From Oscillospiraceae bacterium (GTDB lineage Bacteria > Bacillota > Clostridia > Oscillospirales > Acutalibacteraceae), in contig SVOB01000002.1 in NCBI GenBank assembly GCA_015066565.1, positions 124,001 through 188,000 of the forward strand: DNA of 64,000 nt, given 5' to 3'. Below are positions 9,201-17,434 of this stretch, piece by piece. A model generated the notes under the pieces. The model was given only the letters and a program-made list of their open reading frames with translations. It was not told the DNA's origin and did not search any database. The stretch's first letter is position 1, and each line of letters starts with the position of its first letter. A program made the translations under genes and the position numbers.

Positions 9201-11152
9201 GTGACGGTATGAACGCCCACGCTCCAGGGGGTCTCAAACGTGTTGTCGCAGACGAGGTTAACCCATGTGCCCGTCTGTTCATAAATATCGTAGGTCGAAT
9301 AACCCTCGATAACAGAGCCGTCCTTATAGGTTATAACTATATGATCAGGCTCCTGATAATTGAGTATTTCATGGTAAACGTCGTTTTCGTCATAATAGCT
9401 CGTGACGTTCCCGCAAACGCCCTCGGTGTATTCCATATCGTCAATTGATATTGAAAGGACGCTGCTTTCGACGATTGTAACGGTTACCGATGCCGATTTA
9501 CCAAGAACCGAAACCGTAGCTTCGTATTCACCTATATCCCAGGGGCTTTCCTGACTCTGATTTGAGTCAATTCTTACGTCAAAGCCAAACTCGTCATAAA
9601 TATAGTCTCTGTTACCCGTAATCTGACGTCCGTCATTAAGGGTTATCGTGATAACGGGGTCAATATAATAATGGAAGTATCTTTCGCCCGTCGGATTGCC
9701 GTCAGAGTCATATTCCTCACTCCAGCCTCCGTGAGAATACTGTTCAATTTCAATATCCTGAGCCGAAACAGAAACTATCGGGCTTTCAAGGACTGTTACC
9801 GAATACTCTACCGATTTTCCGTAAAAGCGTGCCGTAGCCGTATGAACGCCGGGGGTCCACTGATTATCATACGAGTTGTCGGACTCGATTTCGAAATCGT
9901 AACCTGTCTGGTCTTCAATATCCCAGGGGCTGTCGCCGTGAATTACCGAGCCGTCCTTATAATAAATTGTAATATCGGTCGGGAAAGCATAATCGGGATA
10001 ATATACCCACTGACCGTTTCTGTAAACGCTTTTTGACGCTCTTGAGGAGTCGCCCTCGGTTACGCTGATTTCACCGATTTCAATTCTGTCAACGGGACAT
10101 TCGATAACATTAACTGTAATATAACCCGTTTTTCCGCAGAAATTAAAGGGAAGTTGGTTTTCACCGACTGTCCAGGGGGTAGCGTAAGACTGGGAATCTC
10201 TGATATAGACTTCGCTTCCCGTCTGTTCCTGAATTTCATCGGCAGTGCCTACGAAAACATCGCCGTTATTATATGTTACTGTAAATGATACTTCATCTGT
10301 ATTAAAATCATAACGGAAATAAGCGTTTTCTATCCATTGGTCGCTTTCCTCGTCATAATAGCCTGACATATATCCGTCATAGTTTTCGGCTAACGAAATT
10401 GAGGAGTTCGCAACGATACTCTCAACGGGGGAAGCGACAATATTTACCGTGAACTGACATTCCACGCCTGTAATTGAAAGCGTAGCCGTATGAGCGCCGA
10501 CACCCCACTGATTAAGGTAACTCTGGTCGTCAGTGAGCTTAGCGTAATAGCCTACCTGTTCGTAATATTCTTCCGCTGCATAGTAGATTGTTTCGCCGTT
10601 TTTATATGTAATTGTTATTCCGTCGGGAGAGGGCTGATAGCGGAAAAACTCTCCGTTCTCGTCGCTGTCGTCCCAGCCGTCCTCCAGACTGTTTTCTGTC
10701 AGCGTAACGGGTGCGACGGAAATGCTCTGAATCGGGCTTTCAATAACGGTTACGGTGTAAGTAGTCGAAATATCGCCGTAGCTTATTGTAACGCTGTGAG
10801 CGCCGAGACCCCATTGATTATCTGAGGACTGATCCTGAGAATATTGAGGATAAATATCAATTTGGTCGCCGATTTCATAGGGATAACCCGTAACAACCGA
10901 GCCGTCCGAAAAATGGGCGGTGACGTTTTGTGGCTCAAAATTATATCTGAAATATTTTTCGCCCGTTTCGCCGAACCAAATCGGGTCCACCTCATAACCG
11001 TCGCCGAGATAGACAACATCGAAATTTTCAACCTCAACCGAAACAAGCTCAGCGCCGTCAGAGACGGAAAAGGCGTTTATCGGCATAACCGAAATAAGTA
11101 AAACGAGGGATAATAAAACTGCAAGGTATTTTTTTCTAACACTTTTTTTCAA
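6218..11152 (-). CDS. Secreted 14-repeat protein with dockerin-like C-terminus
   Basis: 1644 residues. A signal peptide is clear (KKSVRKKYLAVLLSLVLL then ..PINAFS). From about residue 37 to 1515 there are 14 tandem repeats of ~105 residues. Each ends with an ESPI/ESPV-type boundary and contains an aromatic-rich YFRYN segment, a TVNFKDGTxFTG strand, a YGY turn, a GxH/GxN strand and a final xVNI strand. This pattern suggests beta-sandwich (Ig-like) domains, but the family is not recognised. Repeats 9-13 are the most alike, which points to recent duplication at that end. The last ~60 residues (LYGDLSS.. then SDVNHDGVFDAFDISLIDL) resemble a type I dockerin with a degenerate first and a good second calcium loop. 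Start is TTG with AAGGGGG upstream and a strong promoter at 11185-11214. Likely a cell-surface or cellulosome-associated structural or adhesive protein. Confidence 0.85.
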   Translation of the reverse strand: MKKSVRKKYLAVLLSLVLLISVMPINAFSVSDGAELVSVEVENFDVVYLGDGYEVDPIWFGETGEKYFRYNFEPQNVTAHFSDGSVVTGYPYEIGDQIDIYPQYSQDQSSDNQWGLGAHSVTISYGDISTTYTVTVIESPIQSISVAPVTLTENSLEDGWDDSDENGEFFRYQPSPDGITITYKNGETIYYAAEEYYEQVGYYAKLTDDQSYLNQWGVGAHTATLSITGVECQFTVNIVASPVESIVANSSISLAENYDGYMSGYYDEESDQWIENAYFRYDFNTDEVSFTVTYNNGDVFVGTADEIQEQTGSEVYIRDSQSYATPWTVGENQLPFNFCGKTGYITVNVIECPVDRIEIGEISVTEGDSSRASKSVYRNGQWVYYPDYAFPTDITIYYKDGSVIHGDSPWDIEDQTGYDFEIESDNSYDNQWTPGVHTATARFYGKSVEYSVTVLESPIVSVSAQDIEIEQYSHGGWSEEYDSDGNPTGERYFHYYIDPVITITLNDGRQITGNRDYIYDEFGFDVRIDSNQSQESPWDIGEYEATVSVLGKSASVTVTIVESSVLSISIDDMEYTEGVCGNVTSYYDENDVYHEILNYQEPDHIVITYKDGSVIEGYSTYDIYEQTGTWVNLVCDNTFETPWSVGVHTVTAQFGGVECTYTVTINESPVESFSIEDITVEEFTNGNWSSVYNEDSELIASYFNYSLNEATATVHLKDGTVLTGTTNEIEQQLGPSFSFSYSQDFEHPWGVGSHEVTARFSGLTATFNVTITESPIDSISVENMSFVVGTHGYRENEYTDGEFIGSYYRYNVDPQEITVNFKDGRTFTGPAYEFNDTYGYNFDFYYITDQSYDNQWGVGDHEFTVGLGGFRCNCTLTLTESPVESFTVEPMDVIYGTNGYNDTRWNAETGEYEEFYHYNIYIDNITVNFKNGETFTGTAYDFQNTYGYDVSWGDPQYNASFEIGQNIIDVSICGVAGQFIVNILESPIESFTIEPVTYTEGTNCYQDSYWDENSQTEIPFYHYYIDYENITVNFKNGETFTGSVYDFQDTYGYSVEIKDTQSGSPFTVGQNELETSICGTAGVFIINITESPIESITIEPVSYIVETNGYWDSYWNYDTEQQERYYRYNTSIDNLTVNFKDGTSFTGSVDEFSDTYGYYADYSDNQANEHFTVGQHVIDVTIGGRSAQFIINILESPIESFTVEPQTIVLETEGYWDSRWNDDTQQDEEFYHYNVYIENLTVNFKDGTTFTGTIYDFRNQYYEVNWYDPQYETPLTLGSNPIDVSIAGCQGQFVVNIVETPIESFTLSPYTCIFETDGYLNTRWNEATGEYEEFFCYNYEPTNISVNFKDGTSFTGTVSEFEDTYGYSINWSDPQYDTPFTLGENTLEVELRGCKGEMTVNVIETVIDSVTININPMIEGSSDYGYPQTDWDYENNCPGKTYFYYWVNIESMTVNFTNGEVFTGTPDEFASQYGYTLEYNNNQSYENRLTVGDNFIPFRLMGYSGSFNVKIIPSPIQIVNGEIVTTMAGTKLKFFTNNWYSVSDGEPLGTNYFVQCVTDDENETVIDEMNIVLYGDLSSSDTYVNDSDINEAFEHLMTGWTYDGVLAEASDVNHDGVFDAFDISLIDLISAGKREKEYGLSRGW

Positions 11153-11184
11153 TTTAACGACCCCCTTGAAAAAATGTATAATTT

Positions 11185-11214
11185 ATTATACTATATTAAA
11201 TAATATTCTGTCAA
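11185..11214 (-). promoter_or_regulatory. Promoter of the 14-repeat protein
   Basis: On the minus strand: TTGACA (11209-11214), 18-bp spacer, TATAAT (11185-11190). It is about 33 bp before the TTG start. Confidence 0.8.
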
Positions 11215-11284
11215 TTTTTAATAATATTGAATTGACGGCATTTTTGTGATAAGATATTTAAAATGATTTTTCGGGGTGATTAAA

Positions 11285-12472
11285 ATGGTAAACGGTAAAA
11301 TGTATGAACTCGGCAGCAAGCGTTCGGTAATCCGTGAGATATTTGAATATGCTAAGAAAAGGGCGGCTGAAATCGGAAGCGAAAATATTTTTGATTTCAG
11401 TATAGGCAACCCGAGCGTTCCCGCGCCGGATTGCGTAAACGAAACCCTTATTGACCTTATTAAGAATGAGGATTCGGTTAAGCTTCACGGCTATTCCTCG
11501 GCTCAGGGCGACGCAACTGTCAGAAAAACCATAGCCGACTATATCAACAAGCGTTTCGGCACAACCGTTTCGGGCGACAATATCTATATGACAACGGGCG
11601 CCGCGGCGGCGTTAAGCATAGTTTTAAAATCCGTCGCAACCGAAAACAGCGAATATATCACCTTCGCCCCGTATTTTACCGAGTACAAGGTCTTTGTCGA
11701 GGCGACGGGAAGTAAGCTCGTTGTTCTTCCGAGCGAGGAAAAAACCTTTGATATGGATTTCGACGCGCTCGAAAACGCAATCAACGAAAACACCAAGGCG
11801 GTAATTATAAATTCCCCGAATAACCCGTCAGGAGTTGTTTATCCCGAAAAAAGCATAATCCGTCTTTCCGAAGTTCTTAAAAAGTATTCCGAAAAATACG
11901 GACATATTATTTATCTTATCGCCGACGAGCCATACAGAGAGCTTGTATATGACGGAATTGAGGTTCCCTATCCGATTTGTTATTATGACAACACCTTTGT
12001 ATGCTATTCCTACAGTAAATCGCTTTCGCTCCCCGGCGAGAGGATAGGCTATATCTGCGTGTCCGACAGAATGGAAAACTGGCAGCGCCATTATGCCGCC
12101 GTCTGCGGCGCGGGAAGAGCGCTCGGCTACGTCTGCGCAACAACTCTTTTCCAGTTCCTTGCGGCAAGATGCGTTGATAAGACAAGCGACGTTTCAATTT
12201 ATAAAAAGAACAGGGATTTGCTCTATAATTCGCTGACCGAATACGGCTATGACTGCGTTCACCCCGACGGAGCCTTTTATCTTTTCGTAAAAGCTCTTGA
12301 GGATGACGCCTACGCCTTCTGTGAAAAGGCAAAAAAGTACGAGCTTCTTTTAGTGCCCGGCGACGATTTCGGCTGTCCCGGGTATGTAAGAATTGCCTAC
12401 TGCGTTCAGCCGTCGCAGATTGAAAGGGCTCTCCCGTCCTTCAAAAAACTTATTGAGGAATATAACAGATAA
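11285..12472 (+). CDS. PLP-dependent aminotransferase (class I/II, AspC-like)
   Basis: 395-residue fold-type I aminotransferase acting in the cytoplasm. NSPNNPSG binds cofactor phosphate and substrate, ADEPYRELVY carries the Asp and Tyr that hold the PLP ring, and SYSKSLSLPGERIGY contains the Schiff-base Lys. The C-terminal LVPGDDFGCPGYVRIAYC supplies the substrate carboxylate-binding Arg. The amino-acid substrate cannot be decided; aspartate or aromatic/alanine transaminase is plausible. Start at ATG 11285 is preferred over GTG 11276, because the GGGGTGAT that includes this GTG is the ribosome site. Its stop is 2 nt before the RNase Z start, so the two are translationally coupled. Confidence 0.9.
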   Translation: MVNGKMYELGSKRSVIREIFEYAKKRAAEIGSENIFDFSIGNPSVPAPDCVNETLIDLIKNEDSVKLHGYSSAQGDATVRKTIADYINKRFGTTVSGDNIYMTTGAAAALSIVLKSVATENSEYITFAPYFTEYKVFVEATGSKLVVLPSEEKTFDMDFDALENAINENTKAVIINSPNNPSGVVYPEKSIIRLSEVLKKYSEKYGHIIYLIADEPYRELVYDGIEVPYPICYYDNTFVCYSYSKSLSLPGERIGYICVSDRMENWQRHYAAVCGAGRALGYVCATTLFQFLAARCVDKTSDVSIYKKNRDLLYNSLTEYGYDCVHPDGAFYLFVKALEDDAYAFCEKAKKYELLLVPGDDFGCPGYVRIAYCVQPSQIERALPSFKKLIEEYNR

Positions 12473-12474
12473 TT

Positions 12475-13401
12475 ATGGTAGATGTTACTTTAATCGGAAC
12501 GGGCGGTTTAAAACCGCTTCCCGACAGAGCTCTTGCAAGCGTTTTTCTCAGATGCGACGGAAGGACAATCCTTTTCGACTGCGGCGAGGGAACTCAGTCG
12601 GCGGCGGCGAAGGCTTCCGTCAGTCTTGCGAATGTTGACCTGATTGCCCTGACTCATTTTCACGGCGACCATATTTTCGGCCTGCCCGGACTTCTTCAGA
12701 CGCTTCAGGTAATGGAGAGGACTTCTCCGCTTGTCATAGCGGGGCCTAAGGGTATTTCGGCTTCGCTTTCACCGCTTCTTGAGGCGGCGGGCGAGCTTCC
12801 CTATGAAATAAGACTTAAAGAGCTTGACGGGGGAGAACTGAAACTCAATACGCTTGTTCCATCGTTTTCCGAGCTTGCAACTCTGACCTGCTTTAAAACA
12901 AATCACAGGGTTTCAAGCCTCGGCTACTGCTTCACGCTTGAAAGAATGGGGAAATTCAATCCCGAAAAGGCTAAGGAACTTGGTATTCCCGTCAGTATCT
13001 GGAGCGAATTGCAGAAGGGAAAAGCCGTTGAAACCGAAGCAGGGAGGTTTTTACCCGAGCAGGTTCTCGGCGAAAAACGAAAGGGTATAAAAATAGTTGT
13101 CACGGGTGACACCGCGGAATGCGATAACCTTGTGAAATATTCCGAAAACGCAGACCTGCTCATAAGCGAAGCGACCTTCGGCGAAAACGAGCAAAAAGAA
13201 CTTGCCGAAGAAAGAGGACATATGACATTTGCCGTTGCGGCGGAAATTGCAAAGAAAGCGAATGTGAAAAAGCTTTGTCTTACTCATTTTTCACCCCGTG
13301 TGGTCGACCCCGAGGAATACCTTGAAAACGCAACCTCAATTTTTGAAAACACCGTCTGCGGCTTCGACGGAATGAAAATTACGCTTGAATTTGAGGACTG
13401 A
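12475..13401 (+). CDS. rnz: Ribonuclease Z
   Basis: 308-residue metallo-beta-lactamase-fold endonuclease that trims the 3' ends of tRNA precursors lacking encoded CCA. The zinc motif THFHGDH is at residues 60-66, the second Asp motif is VTGDTAECDN, and the late His is in LTHFSPR, matching ElaC/RNase Z order. The DCGEGTQ segment is also typical. The tRNA-Pro gene in this window has no encoded CCA, a kind of precursor this enzyme processes. It shares an operon with the aminotransferase upstream and is closed by a hairpin terminator. Confidence 0.93.
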   Translation: MVDVTLIGTGGLKPLPDRALASVFLRCDGRTILFDCGEGTQSAAAKASVSLANVDLIALTHFHGDHIFGLPGLLQTLQVMERTSPLVIAGPKGISASLSPLLEAAGELPYEIRLKELDGGELKLNTLVPSFSELATLTCFKTNHRVSSLGYCFTLERMGKFNPEKAKELGIPVSIWSELQKGKAVETEAGRFLPEQVLGEKRKGIKIVVTGDTAECDNLVKYSENADLLISEATFGENEQKELAEERGHMTFAVAAEIAKKANVKKLCLTHFSPRVVDPEEYLENATSIFENTVCGFDGMKITLEFED

Positions 13402-13410
13402 ATAACATAT

Positions 13411-13441
13411 CGTAGGGGACGGGTTTCCCGTCCCGTTTTTT
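13411..13441 (+). terminator. Terminator built from a REP-like unit
   Basis: CGTAGG then stem GGGACGGG/CCCGTCCC (13416-13423, 13427-13434) and GTTTTTT. The sequence belongs to the same CGTAGGG palindrome family seen at 2117-2192 and 17435-17607, here acting as a perfect intrinsic terminator for rnz. Confidence 0.8.
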
Positions 13442-13491
13442 AATGAAGTTATCCCCATATAATACATATATTAAATAAATCAAAAAAACAC

Positions 13492-13637
13492 TTGACTTGT
13501 CTTGACAGATGTGTTATATTATCTTCACCTCTAAAAGAGGGCTTTATTTTTGTGCTCAAAAATAATATTCCGTTTTTGAGTATTTATAGGGTTTAACCTC
13601 TTTACCGAGGTAGGCAGTTTATTTAGGAGGTGCCGAA
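13492..13637 (+). promoter_or_regulatory. Promoter and structured leader of the rpmG-secE-nusG operon
   Basis: TTGACT (13492-13497), 17-bp spacer, TATATT (13515-13520). The ~110-nt leader that follows contains three small stems: CCTCT/AGAGG near 13528, CTCAAAAA/TTTTTGAG near 13554-13579 and ACCTC/GAGGT near 13595-13610. AGGAGG precedes the rpmG start. The stems may have regulatory or stability roles; no named RNA family is recognised. Confidence 0.6.
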
Positions 13638-13787
13638 ATGAGAGTAAAGGTTACTTTAGCTTGCACAGAGTGCAAACAGAGAAACTACAACACAATGAAA
13701 AACAAAAAGAACACTCCCGACAGGTTGGAGATGAATAAGTATTGCAGATTCTGCAAGAAACACACTCTCCACAGAGAAACAAAGTAA
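13638..13787 (+). CDS. rpmG: 50S ribosomal protein L33
   Basis: 49 residues starting [17 protein letters not shown], the expected length and sequence of bacterial L33. It is the zinc-binding form: two CxxC pairs (CTEC and CRFC) are intact. AGGAGG lies 6-7 nt before the ATG. It is followed after 17 nt by secE, the standard Firmicutes order rpmG-secE-nusG. The full-length zinc form suggests that if a zinc-independent paralogue exists it is elsewhere. Confidence 0.97.
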   Translation: MRVKVTLACTECKQRNYNTMKNKKNTPDRLEMNKYCRFCKKHTLHRETK

Positions 13788-13804
13788 GTTTAGGAGGTAA
13801 GGAA

Positions 13805-14170
13805 ATGGCTGACGAAAAGAAAAACGAAGTCGCTAAGAAAACCGCCGAAACTGCTAAGAAGGATCAGAAGACCAAGCCTAAAAAAGAGGGCAACGTTTTT
13901 TTACGCGCCTGGAAAAGAATTAAGAAGTTCTTTAAGGACGAAAAGGGCGAGTGCAAAAAGGTTGTTTGGCCGAGCGGAAAGACAGTTGTTAAGAGCTCGC
14001 TTGTAGTTCTTGCCGTTGTCGCTATCGCCGGCGTTGTAATCTTCGGTATTGACCAGGGCTTGTCGGCTCTGCTTCAGCTTCTTGTCGGTCTTGCAAAGGG
14101 TTCTGAAGAAACAGCTGAGACTGCGGCTGAAGCTACAAGCGGAATGATTAACGCATTTTTCGGCTTTTAA
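13805..14170 (+). CDS. secE: Preprotein translocase subunit SecE
   Basis: 121 residues. It has a Lys-rich soluble N-terminal extension of ~45 residues, then the conserved amphipathic stretch with KKVVWPSGK and one transmembrane helix (SSLVVLAVVAIAGVVIF..). This is the essential single-span SecE core that clamps SecY. The start at 13805 has AGGAGGTAAGGAA directly upstream; a longer frame that opens inside rpmG is not used. A ~30-residue Ala/Glu-rich tail after the helix is longer than in most short SecE proteins. Confidence 0.95.
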   Translation: MADEKKNEVAKKTAETAKKDQKTKPKKEGNVFLRAWKRIKKFFKDEKGECKKVVWPSGKTVVKSSLVVLAVVAIAGVVIFGIDQGLSALLQLLVGLAKGSEETAETAAEATSGMINAFFGF

Positions 14171-14182
14171 TGGAGGTAAAAA

Positions 14183-14743
14183 ATGGCTGATATCTCCAGA
14201 TGGTATGTAGTTCATACCTATTCAGGCTACGAAAATAAGGTTATGACAAACATCGAAAAGTTTGTCGAAAACAGGGGTATGCAGGATTATATCCTTGAGG
14301 TCAAGGTTCCTACCGAAACCGTTACCGAAATTAAGGAAGACGGAACTAAGAAGGAAATTGAGCGTAAAAGCTATCCCGGTTACGTTATGGTTAAGCTTGC
14401 CGTTTTTGAAAACGAAGACACGGGCGAGCTTGAGATGACAGACGATACCTGGTATCTCATCCGTAACACAAGGGGCGTTACCGGCTTTGTCGGCCCCGAA
14501 AGCAAACCTGTGCCGCTTACTGACGAAGAAGTCAGGGCTCTCGGCGTTGAAAAACGCGTTGTAGAGGTCAACTACGAAGTCGGCGATATGGTACAGATTA
14601 TTGACGGCCCGTTCGAGGGCGTACTGGGCGTTGTTAATTCGATTGACACCGACGCTAACGCAGTCAACGTCACGATTTCAATGCTCGGAAGAGAGACTCC
14701 CGTTGATCTTGAGCTTGATCAGGTTGAGGCTCTTGAAAAATAA
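14183..14743 (+). CDS. nusG: Transcription termination/antitermination protein NusG
   Basis: 186 residues. The N-terminal NGN domain begins with SRWYVVHTYSGYENKV, which is diagnostic. The C-terminal KOW domain includes GDMVQIIDGPFEGVLG at about residues 130-145. It modulates RNA polymerase pausing and couples transcription to ribosomes. It lies 12 nt after secE with GGAGG. The ~115-nt gap to rplK holds two hairpins (near 14775-14800 and the stem GGAATGAA/TTCATTCC at 14804-14811/14820-14827), possibly an RNA processing or regulatory site. Confidence 0.96.
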   Translation: MADISRWYVVHTYSGYENKVMTNIEKFVENRGMQDYILEVKVPTETVTEIKEDGTKKEIERKSYPGYVMVKLAVFENEDTGELEMTDDTWYLIRNTRGVTGFVGPESKPVPLTDEEVRALGVEKRVVEVNYEVGDMVQIIDGPFEGVLGVVNSIDTDANAVNVTISMLGRETPVDLELDQVEALEK

Positions 14744-14858
14744 AAATTGGTATTAAGCGTTACTACGCTTTCTATAGTGTGCGTTTTTGCGCATACTGTG
14801 GGAGGAATGAAAGCGAAAATTCATTCCGCCACTACCACGAATTTTGGAGGTGCAAAAA

Positions 14859-15284
14859 ATGGCTCAGAAAATCAAAGGTTACATTAAGTTGCAGATTCCT
14901 GCCGGCAAGGCAACACCTGCCCCGCCCGTAGGCCCCGCACTCGGTCAGTACGGCGTCAACATTATGGCGTTCACTAAGGAGTTCAACGAGCGTACCAAGA
15001 ACGATATGGGACTTATTATCCCCGTTGTTATCACGGTATTCGCTGACGGAAGCTTCACTTTCATCACTAAGACTCCGCCTGCAGCAGTTCTTATCAAAAA
15101 GGCCTGCAACATCGAAAAGGCTTCGGGTGTTCCGAACAGGACTAAGGTTGCAACTATCACCAGTGAGCAGATCAGAAAAATCGCAGAGCAGAAGATGCCT
15201 GACCTTAACGCAGCAAGTATTGAATCGGCTATGAGTATGATCGCCGGTACAGCTCGCAGCATGGGCATCACTGTTGTAGATTGA
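14859..15284 (+). CDS. rplK: 50S ribosomal protein L11
   Basis: 141 residues, the normal length. [22 protein letters not shown] is diagnostic of L11, here preceded by KIKGY. It forms part of the GTPase-associated centre with L10 and L7/L12 and binds 23S rRNA through the C-terminal domain. GGAGG lies 8 nt before the chosen ATG. It is transcribed with rplA; the order nusG-rplK-rplA-rplJ-rplL is the classical one. Confidence 0.97.
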   Translation: MAQKIKGYIKLQIPAGKATPAPPVGPALGQYGVNIMAFTKEFNERTKNDMGLIIPVVITVFADGSFTFITKTPPAAVLIKKACNIEKASGVPNRTKVATITSEQIRKIAEQKMPDLNAASIESAMSMIAGTARSMGITVVD

Positions 15285-15341
15285 TGCTCCCTGTGGGAGG
15301 AAAAATCCGATTAACCACATTTATTGGGAGGAAATTTTAAA

Positions 15342-16055
15342 ATGAAACACGGTAAAAATTACGTCGAGAGCGCAAAGCTTATCGACAAAGCTAAACAATA
15401 TGACGCTAACGAGGCTCTTGACCTTTGCGTTAAGACCGCGAAAGCAAAGTTCGACGAAACAGTAGAAGTTCACGTACGTCTCGGCGTTGACTCACGTCAC
15501 GCTGACCAGCAGGTAAGAGGCGCTGTTGTTCTTCCCAACGGTACAGGTAAAACCGTTAGAGTTGCTGTTTTTGCTAAGGGTGACGCTGCAAAGGCTGCTG
15601 AGGAAGCAGGCGCTGAAATCGTAGGCGCTGAAGACCTTCTCCAGAAGATTCAGGGAGAAAACTTCCTTGATTTCGACGTTTGTATCGCTTCCCCCGACAT
15701 GATGGGTCTTGTAGGCCGTTTAGGTAAGGTTCTCGGACCGAGAGGTCTTATGCCTTCACCTAAGGCAGGTACTGTTACACCTGACGTTGCCAAGGCTGTT
15801 ACCGAAGCTAAGGCAGGTAAGATTGAGTACCGTCTTGACAAGACAAACATCATCCACTGCCCGATAGGCAAGGCTTCCTTCGGCGCTCAGAAGCTTCAGG
15901 AGAACTTCGATACCCTTATGGACGCTATCATCAAGGCTAAGCCCGCTGCTGCAAAGGGTCAGTACATCAAGTCCTGCGTTGTTGCTACAACAATGGGCCC
16001 CGGCGTTAAAATCAACGCTAACAAGCTTACAGCGGCTACAACTGCTGAAAACTAA
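15342..16055 (+). CDS. rplA: 50S ribosomal protein L1
   Basis: 237 residues. [15 protein letters not shown] at the start and [17 protein letters not shown] in the middle are typical of L1, which forms the mobile L1 stalk and in many bacteria represses its own rplK-rplA mRNA. GGGAGGAA precedes the ATG. The gene ends 8 nt before the promoter of the L10 operon. Confidence 0.97.
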   Translation: MKHGKNYVESAKLIDKAKQYDANEALDLCVKTAKAKFDETVEVHVRLGVDSRHADQQVRGAVVLPNGTGKTVRVAVFAKGDAAKAAEEAGAEIVGAEDLLQKIQGENFLDFDVCIASPDMMGLVGRLGKVLGPRGLMPSPKAGTVTPDVAKAVTEAKAGKIEYRLDKTNIIHCPIGKASFGAQKLQENFDTLMDAIIKAKPAAAKGQYIKSCVVATTMGPGVKINANKLTAATTAEN

Positions 16056-16063
16056 TTTAATAC

Positions 16064-16095
16064 TTGACAGAGTAATAACTCTGTGATAGTATAAT
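16064..16095 (+). promoter_or_regulatory. Promoter of rplJ-rplL
   Basis: TTGACA (16064-16069), 17-bp spacer, TAGTAT (16087-16092) overlapping TATAAT (16090-16095). It gives the L10-L12 genes a second transcript with the long leader below. Confidence 0.7.
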
Positions 16096-16099
16096 ACCG

Positions 16100-16226
16100 C
16101 TTGCCGAAGACAGTAGGTTCAGTTTCGACTGTATAATGGCTTTACGCCGCCCACCGAGGAAAGAATTTACTATTATAATTAGTATTTTTCTGCTCTTCCT
16201 GTCTTTGCGGGGAGAGCAGTTTTATA
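16100..16226 (+). ncRNA. Ribosomal protein L10 leader with attenuator
   Basis: The ~190-nt untranslated leader before rplJ contains CCGAAGACAGTAGG near 16105, then GCCGCCCACCGAGG, matching the known Firmicutes L10 leader to which the L10(L12)4 complex binds for autoregulation. It ends with a GC-rich hairpin CTGCTCT/AGAGCAG (16190-16196, 16213-16219) and TTTTATAT, which looks like the attenuating terminator. Family assignment is from memory of the conserved sequence; a covariance-model search would settle it. Confidence 0.8.
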
Positions 16227-16286
16227 TGTAAAAATTGTTTCTCATAAGCAAGCGAAAAATTTCATAAGGTTTGGAGGTGAATTCGT

Positions 16287-16919
16287 TTGCCAAGTGAGAA
16301 GATTTTAGAGTTGAAGAAGCAACAGGTCGAGGCTCTTAAGGCTAAGATTGACGCTTCGTGCGCAGGTGTTGTTGTCAGCTATCAGGGTATCAACGTTGCA
16401 GATGACACCAAGCTTCGTAAGGAGCTTCGTGAAGCAGGCGTTGACTACGCAGTAGTTAAGAACACACTTCTTCACCTTGCTGTTGAGGGTACTTCTCTTC
16501 AGGGTATGGACGACGTACTCGAGGGTACTACTGCTCTTGCAGTTTCTAACGACGACTATGTTGCAGCAGCAAGAATTTTAGGTAAGTTTGCTAAGGCAAA
16601 TCCCTATTTTGAGCTTAAGACAGGCTATCTCGACGGCGAGCTTATTTCTAAGGAAAAGCTTGTTGAGCTTTCGTCTCTTCCGTCAAGAGAGGTATTGCTT
16701 GCTACAGTTCTCAACGCTTTCAATGCGCCTATCGCTTCTTTCGCACGCGCTATTCAGGCTATTGTTGATAAGTCCGGCGAAGAGGTTCCCGCAGTAGAGG
16801 AAAAGGCTGAAGAAACAGCTGAAGCTCCCGCTGAGGAGGTAAAGGCTGAGGAAGCACCCGCAGAGGCTCCCGCTGAAGAAGCGGCTGAAGCACCCGCAGC
16901 AGAGGAAGCTGCAGAATAA
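16287..16919 (+). CDS. rplJ: 50S ribosomal protein L10
   Basis: 210 residues from a TTG start with GGAGGTGA upstream. The N-terminal rRNA-binding domain and the middle DYAVVKNTLLHLA segment are typical of L10, which anchors the L7/L12 dimers. L10 is usually ~165-175 residues. Here ~40 extra C-terminal residues form a Glu/Ala/Pro-rich repetitive acidic tail (EEAPAEAPAEEAAEAPAAEE). Such tails occur in some gut Clostridia. It is probably expressed with rplL 40 nt downstream under control of the L10 leader. Confidence 0.96.
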   Translation: MPSEKILELKKQQVEALKAKIDASCAGVVVSYQGINVADDTKLRKELREAGVDYAVVKNTLLHLAVEGTSLQGMDDVLEGTTALAVSNDDYVAAARILGKFAKANPYFELKTGYLDGELISKEKLVELSSLPSREVLLATVLNAFNAPIASFARAIQAIVDKSGEEVPAVEEKAEETAEAPAEEVKAEEAPAEAPAEEAAEAPAAEEAAE

Positions 16920-16959
16920 TTTAAAAAATAACTTTATTAATTAATTGGAGGAAATAAAA

Positions 16960-17337
16960 ATGGCATCAGAAAAGATTGCTGCTCTCATTGAAGAGATTAA
17001 GGTTCTTTCCGTACTTGAGCTTTCAGAGCTCGTACACGCAGTAGAAGAAGAGTTCGGCGTATCTGCAGCTGCAGCAGTTGCAGTAGCAGCTCCCGCTGAA
17101 GGCGGCGCAGGCGCAGCTGAAGAGAAGACAGAGTTCGACGTAGTTCTTACAGAAATCGGCGCTAACAAGATTGCTGTTATCAAGGCTGTTCGTGAGCTCA
17201 CAGGTCTTGGTCTTCAGGAAGCTAAGGCAGCTGTTGACGCAGCTCCCAAGGCTATCAAGGAAGGCATCTCAAAGGACGACGCTGAAGCAGCTAAGGCTAA
17301 GCTTGAAGAAGCAGGCGCTAAGGTTGAACTTAAATAA
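16960..17337 (+). CDS. rplL: 50S ribosomal protein L7/L12
   Basis: 125 residues. The N-terminal dimerisation helix ([20 protein letters not shown]), an Ala/Gly-rich hinge and the factor-binding C-terminal domain with [13 protein letters not shown] and [20 protein letters not shown] are all intact. It recruits translation GTPases. GGAGGAAATAAAA precedes the ATG. A terminator follows at once and rpoB does not follow, unlike most Firmicutes. Confidence 0.97.
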   Translation: MASEKIAALIEEIKVLSVLELSELVHAVEEEFGVSAAAAVAVAAPAEGGAGAAEEKTEFDVVLTEIGANKIAVIKAVRELTGLGLQEAKAAVDAAPKAIKEGISKDDAEAAKAKLEEAGAKVELK

Positions 17338-17360
17338 GTTAATTTTTAACTTAAATAAAA

Positions 17361-17389
17361 AGCACACTCAATCGGGTGTGCTTTTTTGT
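17361..17389 (+). terminator. Terminator of the ribosomal protein operon
   Basis: Stem AGCACAC/GTGTGCT (17361-17367, 17376-17382) followed by TTTTTGTTTT. Confidence 0.9.
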
Positions 17390-17434
17390 TTTGCAGGGGG
17401 ATGACCTCGTCGCCCCTTAAATTAAAACTTATTC

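Noticed and set aside
6218-11152. Regularly spaced DNA repeats, considered as a CRISPR or satellite array
   Set aside because: The ~315-bp periodicity is the codon-level image of the 14 protein repeats in one continuous frame; units diverge and no short identical repeats with unique spacers exist.
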